Shown piece by piece: positions 7,693 through 16,527 of a stretch of 64,000 bases of DNA. A program made the translations under genes and the position numbers. The notes beneath the pieces were generated by a model. It saw only the letters and a program-made list of their open reading frames with translations, did not search any database and was not told the origin of the DNA. This stretch comes from Sphingobium sp. Leaf26. GTDB lineage: Bacteria > Pseudomonadota > Alphaproteobacteria > Sphingomonadales > Sphingomonadaceae. How positions within the stretch are numbered: position 1 is the stretch's first letter; every line of letters begins with the position of its first letter. The stretch is from NCBI RefSeq assembly GCF_001421665.1, contig NZ_LMKV01000001.1:124230-188229 (forward strand), written 5' to 3'.

Positions 7693-8670
7693 TTACTCCA
7701 GCCCGCTCTTCTGCGCCTTCGCCACGAAGGCCAGCGCCGCCTGCGCCGTTTCCGCGATCGCGGCTTCGGCCTTCTTGGCGTCCACGGTCGGCCGGTCGAG
7801 ATAGATGGCGAGGATATATTCGTCGCCCGACGGCGCATGGACCAGCGCCACGTCATTATAGGCGGTGCCGCACGTCCCGGTCTTGCTGCCCGACGTCCAG
7901 CCCTGCGGCAGCCCGGCCTTGATCCGCTTGTCCCCGGTGCTGCTGGCATTGAACCAGGTGCGCAGCGTCTCCGCGCTCTCCTGCTTCATGTCGCGAAAGA
8001 AGAGCCGGCCCATCAGACCCGCCATAGCGGCAGGCGAGGTGGTGTCGCGCGGATCGCCCTCGGCATTTTCGTTCAGCGTCGGCTCGTTGCGGTCGAGCCG
8101 CGACACTGTATCGCCATGCGCGCGCATGAAGGCGGTCAGCCCCTCCGGCCCGCCCAGCAACGGCAGCAGCAGGTTGGCGGCGCTATTGTCGCTCACCTCG
8201 ACCGCCGCCTGCGCCAGTTCGCCCATGCTCATCCGGCCGCGCTTCTTGTTCTTCTTCACCACAGGGGCATAATCGAGAATATCGTCGCCACTGAAGGGGA
8301 TCGTCCCTTCCAGCCCGAACTTGCCCGCGCTCGCGCCGATCAGCACGGCGGCGGCCAGCGGCGCCTTGAAGGTCGAACACATGGCGAAGCGATCGTCGCG
8401 ATTGAAGCCCAGCAGCAGTGCGCCCGTCTTGTCGACCAGCGCCACGCCCAGCCTGCCGCCCGTCTCCTTTTCGATCTCCGCCGGGTTGCGCGCCGCTGTC
8501 AGCACCGATTGCGGCACCAGATAGCGCGGCGCGGCCGGCATCAGCGAATCGAGCGCGCCGGTCGGCGCCGGTTCCCTGGCAGGCGCCTTCTTCTTGTCGG
8601 CGGCCAAAGACGGCGCAGCGATCAGCGCCAATGCGGCAAAGGCGGTCAGTATTTTCATGGAAGCGGTCAC
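7693..8670 (-). CDS. bla: Class A beta-lactamase
   Basis: A 325-residue exported serine beta-lactamase with signal peptide up to about SLAADKKK. All class A motifs are present: the SxxK motif STFK with the nucleophile at Ser99, SDN, the omega-loop Glu in EPTLNE (ExxLN), and KTG near 263. Cys98 directly before the nucleophile and Cys267 directly after KTGT sit at Ambler positions 69 and 238, the disulfide pair of class A carbapenemases. The GTG start at 8670 overlaps the ferredoxin stop by 4 bp (GTGA); an internal ATG at 8658 is an alternative start. Substrate range cannot be read from sequence. Confidence 0.92.
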   Translation of the reverse strand: MTASMKILTAFAALALIAAPSLAADKKKAPAREPAPTGALDSLMPAAPRYLVPQSVLTAARNPAEIEKETGGRLGVALVDKTGALLLGFNRDDRFAMCSTFKAPLAAAVLIGASAGKFGLEGTIPFSGDDILDYAPVVKKNKKRGRMSMGELAQAAVEVSDNSAANLLLPLLGGPEGLTAFMRAHGDTVSRLDRNEPTLNENAEGDPRDTTSPAAMAGLMGRLFFRDMKQESAETLRTWFNASSTGDKRIKAGLPQGWTSGSKTGTCGTAYNDVALVHAPSGDEYILAIYLDRPTVDAKKAEAAIAETAQAALAFVAKAQKSGLE

Positions 8671-9002
8671 ATGCCCTGCATATTGTTGAATTCGCCCGGA
8701 ATGCGGACGGTCAGCGCTGTCAGCCCGCCGTCCAGCACGATCTGGCAGGCCAGGCGACTGGTGCGGGTGGCGGCGGCGGCCAGGTCGAGCATATCCTCCT
8801 CATCCTCGCTGGCGCGGGGCAGCTTGATGAAATCTTCGGCAGCCACGATCACATGGCAGGTGGAGCAGGCCATCTGCCCCTCGCAGGTGCCCTCCAGCGG
8901 CTGGCCGGCGGCCTGCGCGATGTCCAGCAGCACCGACCCGGCGGGTGCGTCCACATCCTGCCGTCGTTCGCCGTCGGCGCTGATGAAGGTGACCCTTGTC
9001 AT
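8667..9002 (-). CDS. fdx: 2Fe-2S ferredoxin (adrenodoxin/Isc type)
   Basis: A 111-residue ferredoxin. The cluster ligands are in GTCEGQMACSTCHV (three Cys) with a fourth Cys in SRLACQIVL, the adrenodoxin-type spacing. The acidic ASEDEEDMLDLA helix is the usual partner-docking surface. The start MTRVTFISADGE at 9002 follows the second cysteine desulfurase by 19 bp. It probably supplies electrons for Fe-S cluster assembly by the adjacent desulfurases. The stop overlaps the beta-lactamase start. Confidence 0.93.
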   Translation of the reverse strand: MTRVTFISADGERRQDVDAPAGSVLLDIAQAAGQPLEGTCEGQMACSTCHVIVAAEDFIKLPRASEDEEDMLDLAAAATRTSRLACQIVLDGGLTALTVRIPGEFNNMQGM

Positions 9003-9021
9003 GTTCTGCGTGCGCTCCCTT

Positions 9022-10110
9022 TCACGGCGCCGCTTGTACAGCTGCCGCGTCCTGCAATGCTTCTGCTGCCCTCTCCAACTCCTGCGGCGTGGTGTAGCGG
9101 CCAAAGCCGATCCGCACCGATCCGCGCGCCTGCGTATCTGTCAGCCCCAGTGCGCGCAGCACATGGCTAGGCCGCCCGGACCCGCTTGCGCAAGCGCTTC
9201 CGAGCGAAAAAGCGACATTGCGGCAATGGGACAACAGTCGTGCGCCGTCGATCGCGTCTTTACGCAGGTTAAGATTGCCCGGATAGCGCGGTGTCGCAGC
9301 ACCGTTCAGCGTCCAGTCGGCAAACAGGCTGCGGGCCAGCGCGCCAAGGCTTTCCACATGGGCGCGATCCGCTTCCGCCTGCTCCCGCATCAGCCGCGCG
9401 GCGACGCCGAACCCGGCGCAAAGTGCAGGCGAAAGCGTGCCGGACCGCAGGCCAGCTTCCTGCCCGCCACCATGGATCAGCGGCGCGGGCCGCACCCCGT
9501 CGCGCAGCCACAGCGCGCCGATCCCCTTGGGTCCGTGGATCTTGTGCGCGCTGATCGCCACCATGTCGCAGGTCGCGGGAATGGGCACCCGGCCATAGCC
9601 CTGCACTGCATCGCACAGCAGCAGCGCGCCCGCCGCATGGGCGAGGTCCGCCAGCGCCGAGACCGGCTGGATCACGCCGATCTCGTTATTCACCAGCATT
9701 GCGACAACGAGTGAGACACCCGGAACGATCGCCTGCGCGGCGACCGCCATGTCGACCAGCCCGTCCGGCCCTACCGGCAGCACGGTGACGTCGCGCCCGG
9801 TGCGCCGCATCGCCTCCACCGTATCCAGCACGGCGGCATGTTCGGTCGCGATGGTGACGATGCCGCCCGCCGGCACGCCCTGGATCGCGATGTTCAGCGC
9901 CTCGGTCGCGCCGGAGGTGAAGAGCAGCCTGCCGCCCGGTGGCAGCAAAGGCACGATGGCATCGCGCGCCACCTCCACCTGCGCGGCGGCGACCCGGCCC
10001 ATGCGATGTGCGCTATGCGGATTGGCGAACTGGTCGCGCAACAACGGCACCATGGCCTCGAACGCTTCGGGCGCAAGCGGCGTGGTCGCCTGATAATCCA
10101 GATATATCAA
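9022..10110 (-). CDS. Cysteine desulfurase (NifS/IscS family), second copy
   Basis: A 362-residue PLP enzyme that releases sulfur from cysteine as a persulfide. It carries YLDYQATTPLAP at the N-terminus, the VNNEIGVIQP block, the PLP Lys in ISAHKIHGPKG, and the persulfide Cys in SLGSACASGSGRPSH. The best start is TTG at 10110, which overlaps the TGA of the upstream desulfurase (ATTGA). The homologous N-terminus begins exactly there, while longer frames add unrelated residues. It is a paralogue of the neighbouring gene, so the two may form a heterodimer or serve different acceptors. Confidence 0.9.
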   Translation of the reverse strand: MIYLDYQATTPLAPEAFEAMVPLLRDQFANPHSAHRMGRVAAAQVEVARDAIVPLLPPGGRLLFTSGATEALNIAIQGVPAGGIVTIATEHAAVLDTVEAMRRTGRDVTVLPVGPDGLVDMAVAAQAIVPGVSLVVAMLVNNEIGVIQPVSALADLAHAAGALLLCDAVQGYGRVPIPATCDMVAISAHKIHGPKGIGALWLRDGVRPAPLIHGGGQEAGLRSGTLSPALCAGFGVAARLMREQAEADRAHVESLGALARSLFADWTLNGAATPRYPGNLNLRKDAIDGARLLSHCRNVAFSLGSACASGSGRPSHVLRALGLTDTQARGSVRIGFGRYTTPQELERAAEALQDAAAVQAAP

Positions 10111-11168
10111 TTTCTTACCTTGGCGGCCATGCCGGTCCAGATTTCGATGAAACTGTCCAACTCGTTGTCGCACGTTTGCGGGCCGAAGCTGACCCGCACC
10201 ACTTCGGCCGCCGCCCCTTCATCCCAGCCCATCGCGCCGAGCACATGGCTGGTCTTGAGCGAACCAGACGAACAGGCACTGCCCGCCGACACCGATATCC
10301 CCTTCATGTCGAACTGGATCAGTTGGGCGCGGGCCGACAGGCCGGGCATGCGATAGCTGGCGATCGTGGGCAGGCGCGGCGCATCCCGCGCCACGATGAC
10401 GCCGCCCGCCGCCTCGATCGCCGCATCCAGCCGCGCGCGCATGTCGGCGGCACGCTGCAACCAGTCCTCCCGCGTCTCCAGCGCAGCCGCCATCGCCATG
10501 ATCGCGGGCAAATTCTCGGTCCCGGCACGATAGCCCTGCTCCTGCCCGCCGCTCGGTTCGATCAGCGCCAGATCGCGGATCAGCAGCGCGCCAATGCCGG
10601 GCGGCCCGCCGAATTTATGCGCGCTGATCGCGATCATGTCCGCGTCCGGCAGGGCCAGCTTGCCCGCGCTCTGGGCGCAATCGGCGAACAGGATCGCGCC
10701 ATTACGGTCGATCGCGTCGAGCGGCTGGATCACGCCCGTCTCGTTATTGACGTGCTGGATGGCCAGAACTCTCCTCTCGCCCACGCCATCGTCATCCCCG
10801 CGAAGGCGGGAATGACGAAGAGAAATGATGCCCTTCCCATCCACTCCCAGCCGTTCCGCGCCCTTCGTCACGCGCAGCACGGCGTCATGCTCGACCGGCG
10901 AAGTTACAACCCGCCCGGCCTTCGCCCGCGTCAGGCCGATCGCGATCGCCTCGCTCGCACCGGAGGTGAAGAGGACATGCCCCCCCCACCCAAGCGCAGC
11001 GGCGATCCGTCTGCGCGCATCCTCCAGCATCGCACGCGCGGCGCGGCCGTCGGCATGGGGGCTGGACGGATTGGCCCAACTGGCCATCGCCCCCACCATC
11101 GCCGCCTGCGCAGCGGGCAGCATCGGCGTGGTGGCGGCATGATCGAGATAAATACGTGTAGCAGCCAA
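10107..11168 (-). CDS. Cysteine desulfurase (NifS/IscS family), first copy, with in-frame repeat
   Basis: A 353-residue PLP-dependent desulfurase starting MAATRIYLDHAATTP at 11168. Visible are HVNNETGVIQP, the PLP Lys in ISAHKFGGPPG, and the catalytic Cys in SAGSACSSGSLKTSH. Between about residues 118 and 132 (RHSRLRGDDDGVG) the reading frame passes through a copy of the genomic palindromic repeat (10790-10817). The segment replaces what is normally a short helix ahead of the VLAIQHVNNE strand. The frame is kept, and both catalytic residues are intact. It is the first gene of a four-gene minus-strand operon. Confidence 0.9.
   Translation of the reverse strand: MAATRIYLDHAATTPMLPAAQAAMVGAMASWANPSSPHADGRAARAMLEDARRRIAAALGWGGHVLFTSGASEAIAIGLTRAKAGRVVTSPVEHDAVLRVTKGAERLGVDGKGIISLRHSRLRGDDDGVGERRVLAIQHVNNETGVIQPLDAIDRNGAILFADCAQSAGKLALPDADMIAISAHKFGGPPGIGALLIRDLALIEPSGGQEQGYRAGTENLPAIMAMAAALETREDWLQRAADMRARLDAAIEAAGGVIVARDAPRLPTIASYRMPGLSARAQLIQFDMKGISVSAGSACSSGSLKTSHVLGAMGWDEGAAAEVVRVSFGPQTCDNELDSFIEIWTGMAAKVRN
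10790..10817. repeat. Palindromic repeat unit inside a coding sequence
   Basis: The arms CGTCATCCCCGC and GCGGGAATGACG flank a GAAG loop. The unit matches the ends of the composite repeat at 7563-7651. It lies in frame inside the first cysteine desulfurase gene and is translated. Confidence 0.85.
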
Positions 11169-11311
11169 GCGGCATTACTCATTGATTGCGGAAATGGCGG
11201 CGACATCTATATAGGCGGTTTGCCGCGCTGCGCCAGCGTGAAGCCTTCGCCTGCGCGCACCGATCCCCATCCCGCCGCCTTCACGGGCGGCCCAGAACCA
11301 TAACAGGTGCC

Positions 11312-11968
11312 ATGCCCGACGTCATTTTCACCGGCCCCGAAGGTCGCCTCGAAGGCCGCTTCAGCCCCCCGCCCCGCCCACGCGCGCCGGTCGCCATGAT
11401 CCTGCACCCGCATCCGCAAGGCGGCGGCACGATGAACGACCGCATCACCCAGGCGCTGTACAAGACCTTCGTGAAGCGCGGCTTTGCCGTATTGCGCTTC
11501 AACTTCCGTGGCGTCGGCCGCAGCCAGGGCACGTTCGACAATGGCATCGGTGAACTCAGCGACGCCGCAGCGGCGCTCGACTGGGTACAGAGCTTCCACC
11601 CCGAAGCGCAGACCACCTGGATCGCCGGCTTTTCCTTCGGCGCGTGGATCGGCATGCAGTTGCTGATGCGCCGCCCGGAGATTCGCGGCTTCATCTCGGT
11701 CGCGCCGCCCGCCAACATGTATGACTTCTCGTTCCTCGCGCCCTGCCCGTCGTCGGGCATCATCGTGCAGGGGACGTCGGACGAAGTGGTGACCGCGAGC
11801 GCGGTCCAGAAGCTGGTGGACAAGCTGCGCACGCAGAAGGGCATCACCATCCATCATGACGAGATTCGCGGCGCGAACCATTTCTTCGAGCATGAACTCG
11901 ACCAGTTGATGAAGTCGGTCGACAATTATCTCGACATGCGCCTGTCGCCGGATTCGCCGATCCGCTGA
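11312..11968 (+). CDS. Alpha/beta hydrolase (dienelactone hydrolase-like)
   Basis: A 218-residue cytoplasmic hydrolase starting MPDVIFTGPEGRLEG. It has LHPHPQGGGTMNDRITQAL (oxyanion region), the FNFRGVGRSQG strand-turn, a nucleophile elbow GFSFGAWIG, QGTSDEVV for the Asp, and the catalytic His in ANHFFEHEL. This matches a widespread proteobacterial family of small alpha/beta hydrolases with undefined substrates. It is divergent from the cysteine desulfurase operon and followed by an intrinsic terminator. Confidence 0.88.
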   Translation: MPDVIFTGPEGRLEGRFSPPPRPRAPVAMILHPHPQGGGTMNDRITQALYKTFVKRGFAVLRFNFRGVGRSQGTFDNGIGELSDAAAALDWVQSFHPEAQTTWIAGFSFGAWIGMQLLMRRPEIRGFISVAPPANMYDFSFLAPCPSSGIIVQGTSDEVVTASAVQKLVDKLRTQKGITIHHDEIRGANHFFEHELDQLMKSVDNYLDMRLSPDSPIR

Positions 11969-11992
11969 TCGCCCGGACACGCACAAACGGAG

Positions 11993-12020
11993 AAGGCCGC
12001 CCCGAAAAGGCGGCCTTTTT
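11993..12020 (+). terminator. Intrinsic terminator after the alpha/beta hydrolase
   Basis: AAGGCCGCC pairs with GGCGGCCTT over a short loop and is followed by a run of T. A second hairpin (GGAACCCGGC/GCCGGGTTCC, about 12038-12072) lies beyond it without a T-run. Nothing else is seen up to the next gene at 12222. Confidence 0.85.
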
Positions 12021-12221
12021 CATGCCAGGGAGAGGATGGAACCCGGCGGTGGGGACTGGGTTGCCGGGTTCCGTAGACAAGAACGGCGCCCGCCCCCCGG
12101 CCTTGATCAGACATTGGTCGAAGACGCGAAATGGCCCAAGAGGCGGGAGCAGCGCCGCTTGACGCCCTTTGGCACCGACCTATAGATTCCCGATTATTGC
12201 GGCGTCAGGGGACAGGCTATC

Positions 12222-13205
12222 ATGACAGACGGCAAGGAGCGCGCGCCCGGCTATCGCTATTCGCGACGAGGGACGTTGCCGCTGATCCGGGAACTGTCCG
12301 TCGTCGACGATCGGCGCAATGCGCTCTTGCTGGCCTTTCAGTGGGTCGTCATCGTCGCGGCCATTATAATCGCGATCCGCGTGCACAATGTGGCGGTCTA
12401 TCTGCTTGCCGGCCTGGTCGTCGGCACCCGCATCCAGTGCCTGGCGGTCATGATGCACGATGCCTGCCACGGCCTGCTGTTCAGCAACCGCCGCGTCAAC
12501 GATCTGATCGCAGATATTTTCGTCGCCTATCCGCTCGTGCTGAGCATCGATCTATATCGGGTGGCGCACATGGTCCATCATCGCCACACCAACACGATGC
12601 AGGATTATGACTATCGGGTACAGCGCAAGGATCCGGACCAGCATTTTCCGAAGAACCGTAAAGCGATGATCACGCTGTTCTTCCGCAGCCTGTTCGGCCT
12701 GAACTATTATCGCGTCGCGCGCGCGGCGCGGGTGTGGTCGCCCATCGCCAATTTCCACAATCCGCGCCGCTTCGGCTTCGATTATCGGCTGGGGTTGCGG
12801 CTGCGCTATGTGGCCTGGGCGGTGGTCGTCTATGGCCTGATCCTGTGGTCGCCCTGGCGCTGGCAGATATTGGGCCTGTACATGATCCCGCAATTCATCT
12901 GGGCAAATCTCTTCAACCGGATCCGGGCCATGGCCGAACATGTCGGCGTGCCCGACGCCGTGGAACTGAACGGCACCCGCACCGTCATCCCCACCCTGCT
13001 CGACCGACTGCTGATCGCGCCGTTCAACGTCAGCTATCATCTGGAGCATCATCTGTTCCCGTCCGTACCCTGGACCAATTTGCGCCGCTTGCACGTTCAC
13101 CTGATGGCCGACCCCGACTATGCGGGGCAGGCCCATGTCACGCAGGGCTATTGGGGCGTAGTGAAGGAACTGATGCCACCGCCGGTCGAGAAAGAGGCCG
13201 CCTGA
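12222..13205 (+). CDS. Membrane fatty-acid desaturase family protein
   Basis: A 327-residue integral membrane di-iron enzyme. The three histidine boxes are HDACHG (HxxxxH, near residue 86), HMVHHRH (HxxHH, near 117) and HLEHHLF (HxxHH, near 274). Hydrophobic stretches around residues 38-75 and 195-230 form the membrane pairs. The family introduces double bonds or hydroxyls into acyl chains or carotenoids; which one cannot be told here. It starts MTDGKERAPG at ATG 12222 and is followed by the HPP protein with a gap of about 80 bp. Confidence 0.88.
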   Translation: MTDGKERAPGYRYSRRGTLPLIRELSVVDDRRNALLLAFQWVVIVAAIIIAIRVHNVAVYLLAGLVVGTRIQCLAVMMHDACHGLLFSNRRVNDLIADIFVAYPLVLSIDLYRVAHMVHHRHTNTMQDYDYRVQRKDPDQHFPKNRKAMITLFFRSLFGLNYYRVARAARVWSPIANFHNPRRFGFDYRLGLRLRYVAWAVVVYGLILWSPWRWQILGLYMIPQFIWANLFNRIRAMAEHVGVPDAVELNGTRTVIPTLLDRLLIAPFNVSYHLEHHLFPSVPWTNLRRLHVHLMADPDYAGQAHVTQGYWGVVKELMPPPVEKEAA

Positions 13206-13283
13206 AAAGAGGCAATGCCCGCTTTACCCCGACCGATATTTTCCTGCTTGGCGTATCTTTTGCGCGGGTCTAGCGCGCCTTTC

Positions 13284-14393
13284 ATGTCCGACGCGCCCAA
13301 ACATGATGCCCGCCTGATCTGGAGCCGCTATTACAGCGCCTTCATCCCCGCCGGCCCGGCCGGTCCCAGCCTGTTCGACCGGCTGAAGGCCGCCAGCGGG
13401 GCGATCGGCGGGATCGCCATCACCGGCCTGCTCTGTGGCCTTATGCTGGGCAATGGCCTGGCCCACCCGCTGCTGGTGGCGCCGATGGGGGCATCGGCCG
13501 TACTGCTGTTCGCCGTGCCCGCCAGCCCGCTGGCCCAGCCCTGGCCGGTGCTGGGCGGCAACGTCATTTCCGCGCTCGTCGGCATATTCGTGGCGAAGGC
13601 CGTGCCGGATCCCACCGTCGCCGCCGCGCTGGCGGTGGGCGCGGCGATCGCGGTCATGTCATTGCTACGCTGCCTCCACCCGCCCGGCGGCGCGGTCGCC
13701 CTGTCCGCCGCGCTGGGCGTCAAGGGCGTGGCGAGCAGTTATATGTTCGCGCTGGTGCCGGTCGGGGTCAACACGCTGTTGCTGCTGGTCGTCGCCATCC
13801 TCTTCCACCGGATCGCCGGCCATAATTATCCGCATGTCGCGCCAAAGGCGCCCGCGCGCCACGGCACCGCCGATCCCGCGCCGCTGTTGCGCGCCGGCCC
13901 CAGCGAACAGGATGTCGCCGATGCACTCAAAGGCTTTGGCGACACGCTGGACGTGGATCAGGCGGACCTGCGCCAGTTGCTGGCCGACGCCGAACTGCGC
14001 GCCGCCGAACGACTGCACGGCACCGTCCCCTGCGCGGAGATCATGTCGCGCGACATCATCCATGTTCCCGCCAGCCAGCCCATGGCGCAGGTGCGCATAT
14101 TGATGCAGGATCGCGGCCTGCTGTCCCTGCCGGTGCTGGACGATGCCGGCCGGGTGCAGGGCATCATCGGCGCGCTCGATCTGGGCAAGGACGGGACAAG
14201 CGCAGGCGACATCGCCCGCCGTCCCCTGATGGTTCATGCCGATACACCCATCGCCCGGCTGATCGGCCCTTTGAGCAGCGGCGACCGCCGCGCGGCGATC
14301 GTGGTCGACGCCGATCATCGCTTGCAGGGGCTGGTGACGCAGACCGATCTGCTGGCGTCGCTGGCGCTGCGGGCACGATCATCATCCTGTTAG
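13284..14393 (+). CDS. HPP family membrane protein with C-terminal CBS domains
   Basis: A 369-residue protein starting MSDAPKHDARLIWSRYY. The N-terminal half has four hydrophobic helices of the HPP family, including APMGASAVLLFAVPASPLAQP and the name-giving LHPPGGAVAL. The C-terminal part has a CBS pair: CAEIMSRDIIHVPASQPM ... LPVLDDAGRVQGII and MVHADTPIARLIGPL ... IVVDADHRLQGLVTQTDLL. HPP proteins are proposed anion (nitrite) channels, and CBS pairs usually bind adenine nucleotides, suggesting nucleotide-gated transport. That last step is inference. Confidence 0.87.
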   Translation: MSDAPKHDARLIWSRYYSAFIPAGPAGPSLFDRLKAASGAIGGIAITGLLCGLMLGNGLAHPLLVAPMGASAVLLFAVPASPLAQPWPVLGGNVISALVGIFVAKAVPDPTVAAALAVGAAIAVMSLLRCLHPPGGAVALSAALGVKGVASSYMFALVPVGVNTLLLLVVAILFHRIAGHNYPHVAPKAPARHGTADPAPLLRAGPSEQDVADALKGFGDTLDVDQADLRQLLADAELRAAERLHGTVPCAEIMSRDIIHVPASQPMAQVRILMQDRGLLSLPVLDDAGRVQGIIGALDLGKDGTSAGDIARRPLMVHADTPIARLIGPLSSGDRRAAIVVDADHRLQGLVTQTDLLASLALRARSSSC

Positions 14394-14474
14394 ATTGGAT
14401 CGGGTGACGTTCTCATTTTTTCTGTTTTCCGCATTCAGCAAGCCGTCGGCCGTTCCAGCCGACTTCAGAATATT

Positions 14475-14678
14475 CTAGCGCCGCTCCATCACGGGCAGGT
14501 CCGGCCCTGGAATCGCGCTGATGGCGACATTGCCGAACATCACCAGCCCCGCGACGATCATCAGCACGCCACGCTTGCGGTCGCCCTTCTTCGCGATCGC
14601 ATAGACGCCGCCCGCAGTCAGCAACACGCCCGCGAGCATCAATATGGATAAAATCGTGCCAGCCATGGGAGATGCCAT
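14475..14678 (-). CDS. Small two-helix membrane protein, unknown function
   Basis: A 67-residue protein (from MASPMAG; an alternative ATG at 14666 gives MAGTIL). Two hydrophobic helices (ILSILMLAGVLLTAGGVYAIA and GVLMIVAGLVMFGNVAIS) are joined by a basic KKGDRKR loop. It is divergent from rpiB. No domain is recognised. It looks like a conserved hypothetical of sphingomonads, though that cannot be checked here. Confidence 0.65.
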   Translation of the reverse strand: MASPMAGTILSILMLAGVLLTAGGVYAIAKKGDRKRGVLMIVAGLVMFGNVAISAIPGPDLPVMERR

Positions 14679-14767
14679 AAGCGGCAAGCTGGACGGTGGC
14701 AATTGCCTGTCGCTCCCCCTATGAGGCGCGCAGAAACGAATCGCCTGTTGGTGAAGGGACGCTACCC

Positions 14768-15205
14768 GTGAAAATCGCTATCGCTTCCGACCATGCCGCC
14801 GTCGATCTGAAGGCGGAACTCGCCCAGTGGCTGCGCGATGAAGGGCATGACGTCGACGATCTGGGTCCGGCGACCGCCGACCGCGTCGATTATCCCGATT
14901 TCGGTTACAAACTTGCGACGGCCGTGGCCTCGGGCGCGGCCGAGCGCGGCATCGCGCTGTGCGGTTCTGGCATCGGCATTTCGATCGCCGTCAACCGCAA
15001 CCCGGCCTGCCGCTGCGCGCTGGTGGGCGAACCGCTGTCGGCCGCCCTGTCACGCGAACATAATGACGCCAACGTGCTGGCCATGGGCGCGCGCCTGACC
15101 GGTATCGACATGGCCAAGGCCTGCGTCACCGCTTTCCTCACCACCGATTTCGGCGGTGGCCGCCATGCCGGCCGCGTCGAAAAACTCTCCCAGCCCGCGC
15201 TCTGA
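14768..15205 (+). CDS. rpiB: Ribose-5-phosphate isomerase B
   Basis: A 145-residue isomerase of the RpiB/LacAB family, interconverting ribulose-5-phosphate and ribose-5-phosphate. KIAIASDHAAVDLKAEL opens the fold; the catalytic Cys lies in GIALCGSGIGISIAVNR; REHNDANVLAMGAR supplies the His/Asn ligands. The start is GTG at 14768, where the family N-terminus (VKIAIASDH) begins; the longer frame adds unrelated residues. It is the first gene of rpiB-glyA-nrdR. Confidence 0.95.
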   Translation: MKIAIASDHAAVDLKAELAQWLRDEGHDVDDLGPATADRVDYPDFGYKLATAVASGAAERGIALCGSGIGISIAVNRNPACRCALVGEPLSAALSREHNDANVLAMGARLTGIDMAKACVTAFLTTDFGGGRHAGRVEKLSQPAL

Positions 15206-15217
15206 AAGGATCCTTCG

Positions 15218-16519
15218 ATGAGCACTGACACCCTCGCCCCCGCCATCCGCCCGGACGGCTTCTTCAGCGAATCGCTTAGCCGCGCGGACCCGGAAATCTT
15301 CGGCGCGATCGGTAACGAACTGAAGCGCCAGCAGGACAAGATCGAACTGATCGCGTCCGAAAATATCGTGTCGAAGGCGGTGCTGGAAGCCGCCGGTTCG
15401 ATCTTCACCAACAAGTACGCCGAAGGCTATCCGGGCAAGCGCTATTATGGCGGCTGCGAATATGCCGACGTCGTGGAAACGCTGGCCATCGAGCGCGCCA
15501 AGCAGTTGTTCGGCGCCAACTTCGCCAACGTCCAGCCGAACAGCGGCAGCCAGATGAACCAGGCCGTGTTCCTGGCGCTGCTCCAGCCGGGCGACGTCTT
15601 CATGGGGCTCGACCTGTCGTCGGGCGGCCACCTGACCCACGGGTCGCCGGTCAACATGTCGGGCAAGTGGTTCAAGCCGGTCGCTTACGGTGTTCGCGAA
15701 GACGACCACACCATCGACATGGACGAGGTCGCCCGCATAGCACGCGCGAACAAGCCCAAGCTGATCATCTGCGGCGGCACGGCCTATTCGCGCGTCTGGG
15801 ACTTCAAGCGGTTCCGCGAGATCGCCGACGAAGTGGGCGCGTACCTGCTCGCCGACATGTCGCATTTTTCTGGGCTGGTCGCCGGTGGCGCGCACCCTTC
15901 GCCGGTGCCGCACGCCCACGTCACCACGACCACCACGCACAAATCGCTACGCGGCCCGCGTTCGGGCATCGTCCTGACCAATGACGAGGCGATCGCCAAG
16001 AAGATCAATTCGGCGATCTTCCCCGGCCTTCAGGGCGGCCCGCTGATGCACATCATCGCAGCCAAGGCGGTGGCGTTCAAGGAAGCGCTGACGCCGGAGT
16101 TCAAGGCCTACGCGCATCAGATCGTCGCCAACGCGCGTGCGCTGTCGGAAACGCTGGCCGACGCCGGCCTGTCGATCGTGTCGGGCGGCACCGACAATCA
16201 CCTGCTGCTGGTCGACCTGCGCCCCAAGAACGCCACCGGCAAGGCCGCGGAGAAGGCGCTCGACCGCGCCTACATCACCTGCAACAAGAACAGTGTGCCG
16301 TTCGACACGGCCAGTCCGTTCGTCACGTCCGGCATCCGCCTGGGCGCGCCTGCCGCCACCACCCGCGGCTTCCGTGAGGAAGAGTTCCGCGAAATCGGCC
16401 GTTTGATTGCTGAAGTGGTCGAAGGCCTGAAGCGCAATGGCGACGAAGGCGACGGCCAGGTCGAAGCCCATGTCCGTGAAAAGGTGCTGGCCCTGACCGC
16501 GCGCTTCCCGATTTATTGA
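15218..16519 (+). CDS. glyA: Serine hydroxymethyltransferase
   Basis: A 433-residue PLP enzyme that converts serine and tetrahydrofolate to glycine and methylene-THF. Visible are [19 protein letters not shown], the [15 protein letters not shown] substrate region, the PLP Lys in [14 protein letters not shown] near residue 242, and [12 protein letters not shown]. It is full length and 12 bp after rpiB with an AAAGGA ribosome-binding site. No glycine riboswitch is visible upstream. Confidence 0.98.
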   Translation: MSTDTLAPAIRPDGFFSESLSRADPEIFGAIGNELKRQQDKIELIASENIVSKAVLEAAGSIFTNKYAEGYPGKRYYGGCEYADVVETLAIERAKQLFGANFANVQPNSGSQMNQAVFLALLQPGDVFMGLDLSSGGHLTHGSPVNMSGKWFKPVAYGVREDDHTIDMDEVARIARANKPKLIICGGTAYSRVWDFKRFREIADEVGAYLLADMSHFSGLVAGGAHPSPVPHAHVTTTTTHKSLRGPRSGIVLTNDEAIAKKINSAIFPGLQGGPLMHIIAAKAVAFKEALTPEFKAYAHQIVANARALSETLADAGLSIVSGGTDNHLLLVDLRPKNATGKAAEKALDRAYITCNKNSVPFDTASPFVTSGIRLGAPAATTRGFREEEFREIGRLIAEVVEGLKRNGDEGDGQVEAHVREKVLALTARFPIY

Positions 16520-16527
16520 CCAAAAGC

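Noticed and set aside
7837..9714. 625-codon plus-strand frame across bla, ferredoxin and desulfurase
   Set aside because: Crosses three well-defined minus-strand genes; the composition (His/Arg/Gln-rich) is typical of an antisense shadow.
15150..15217. Glycine riboswitch upstream of glyA
   Set aside because: Only 12 bp separate rpiB and glyA, and no aptamer-like sequence is present.
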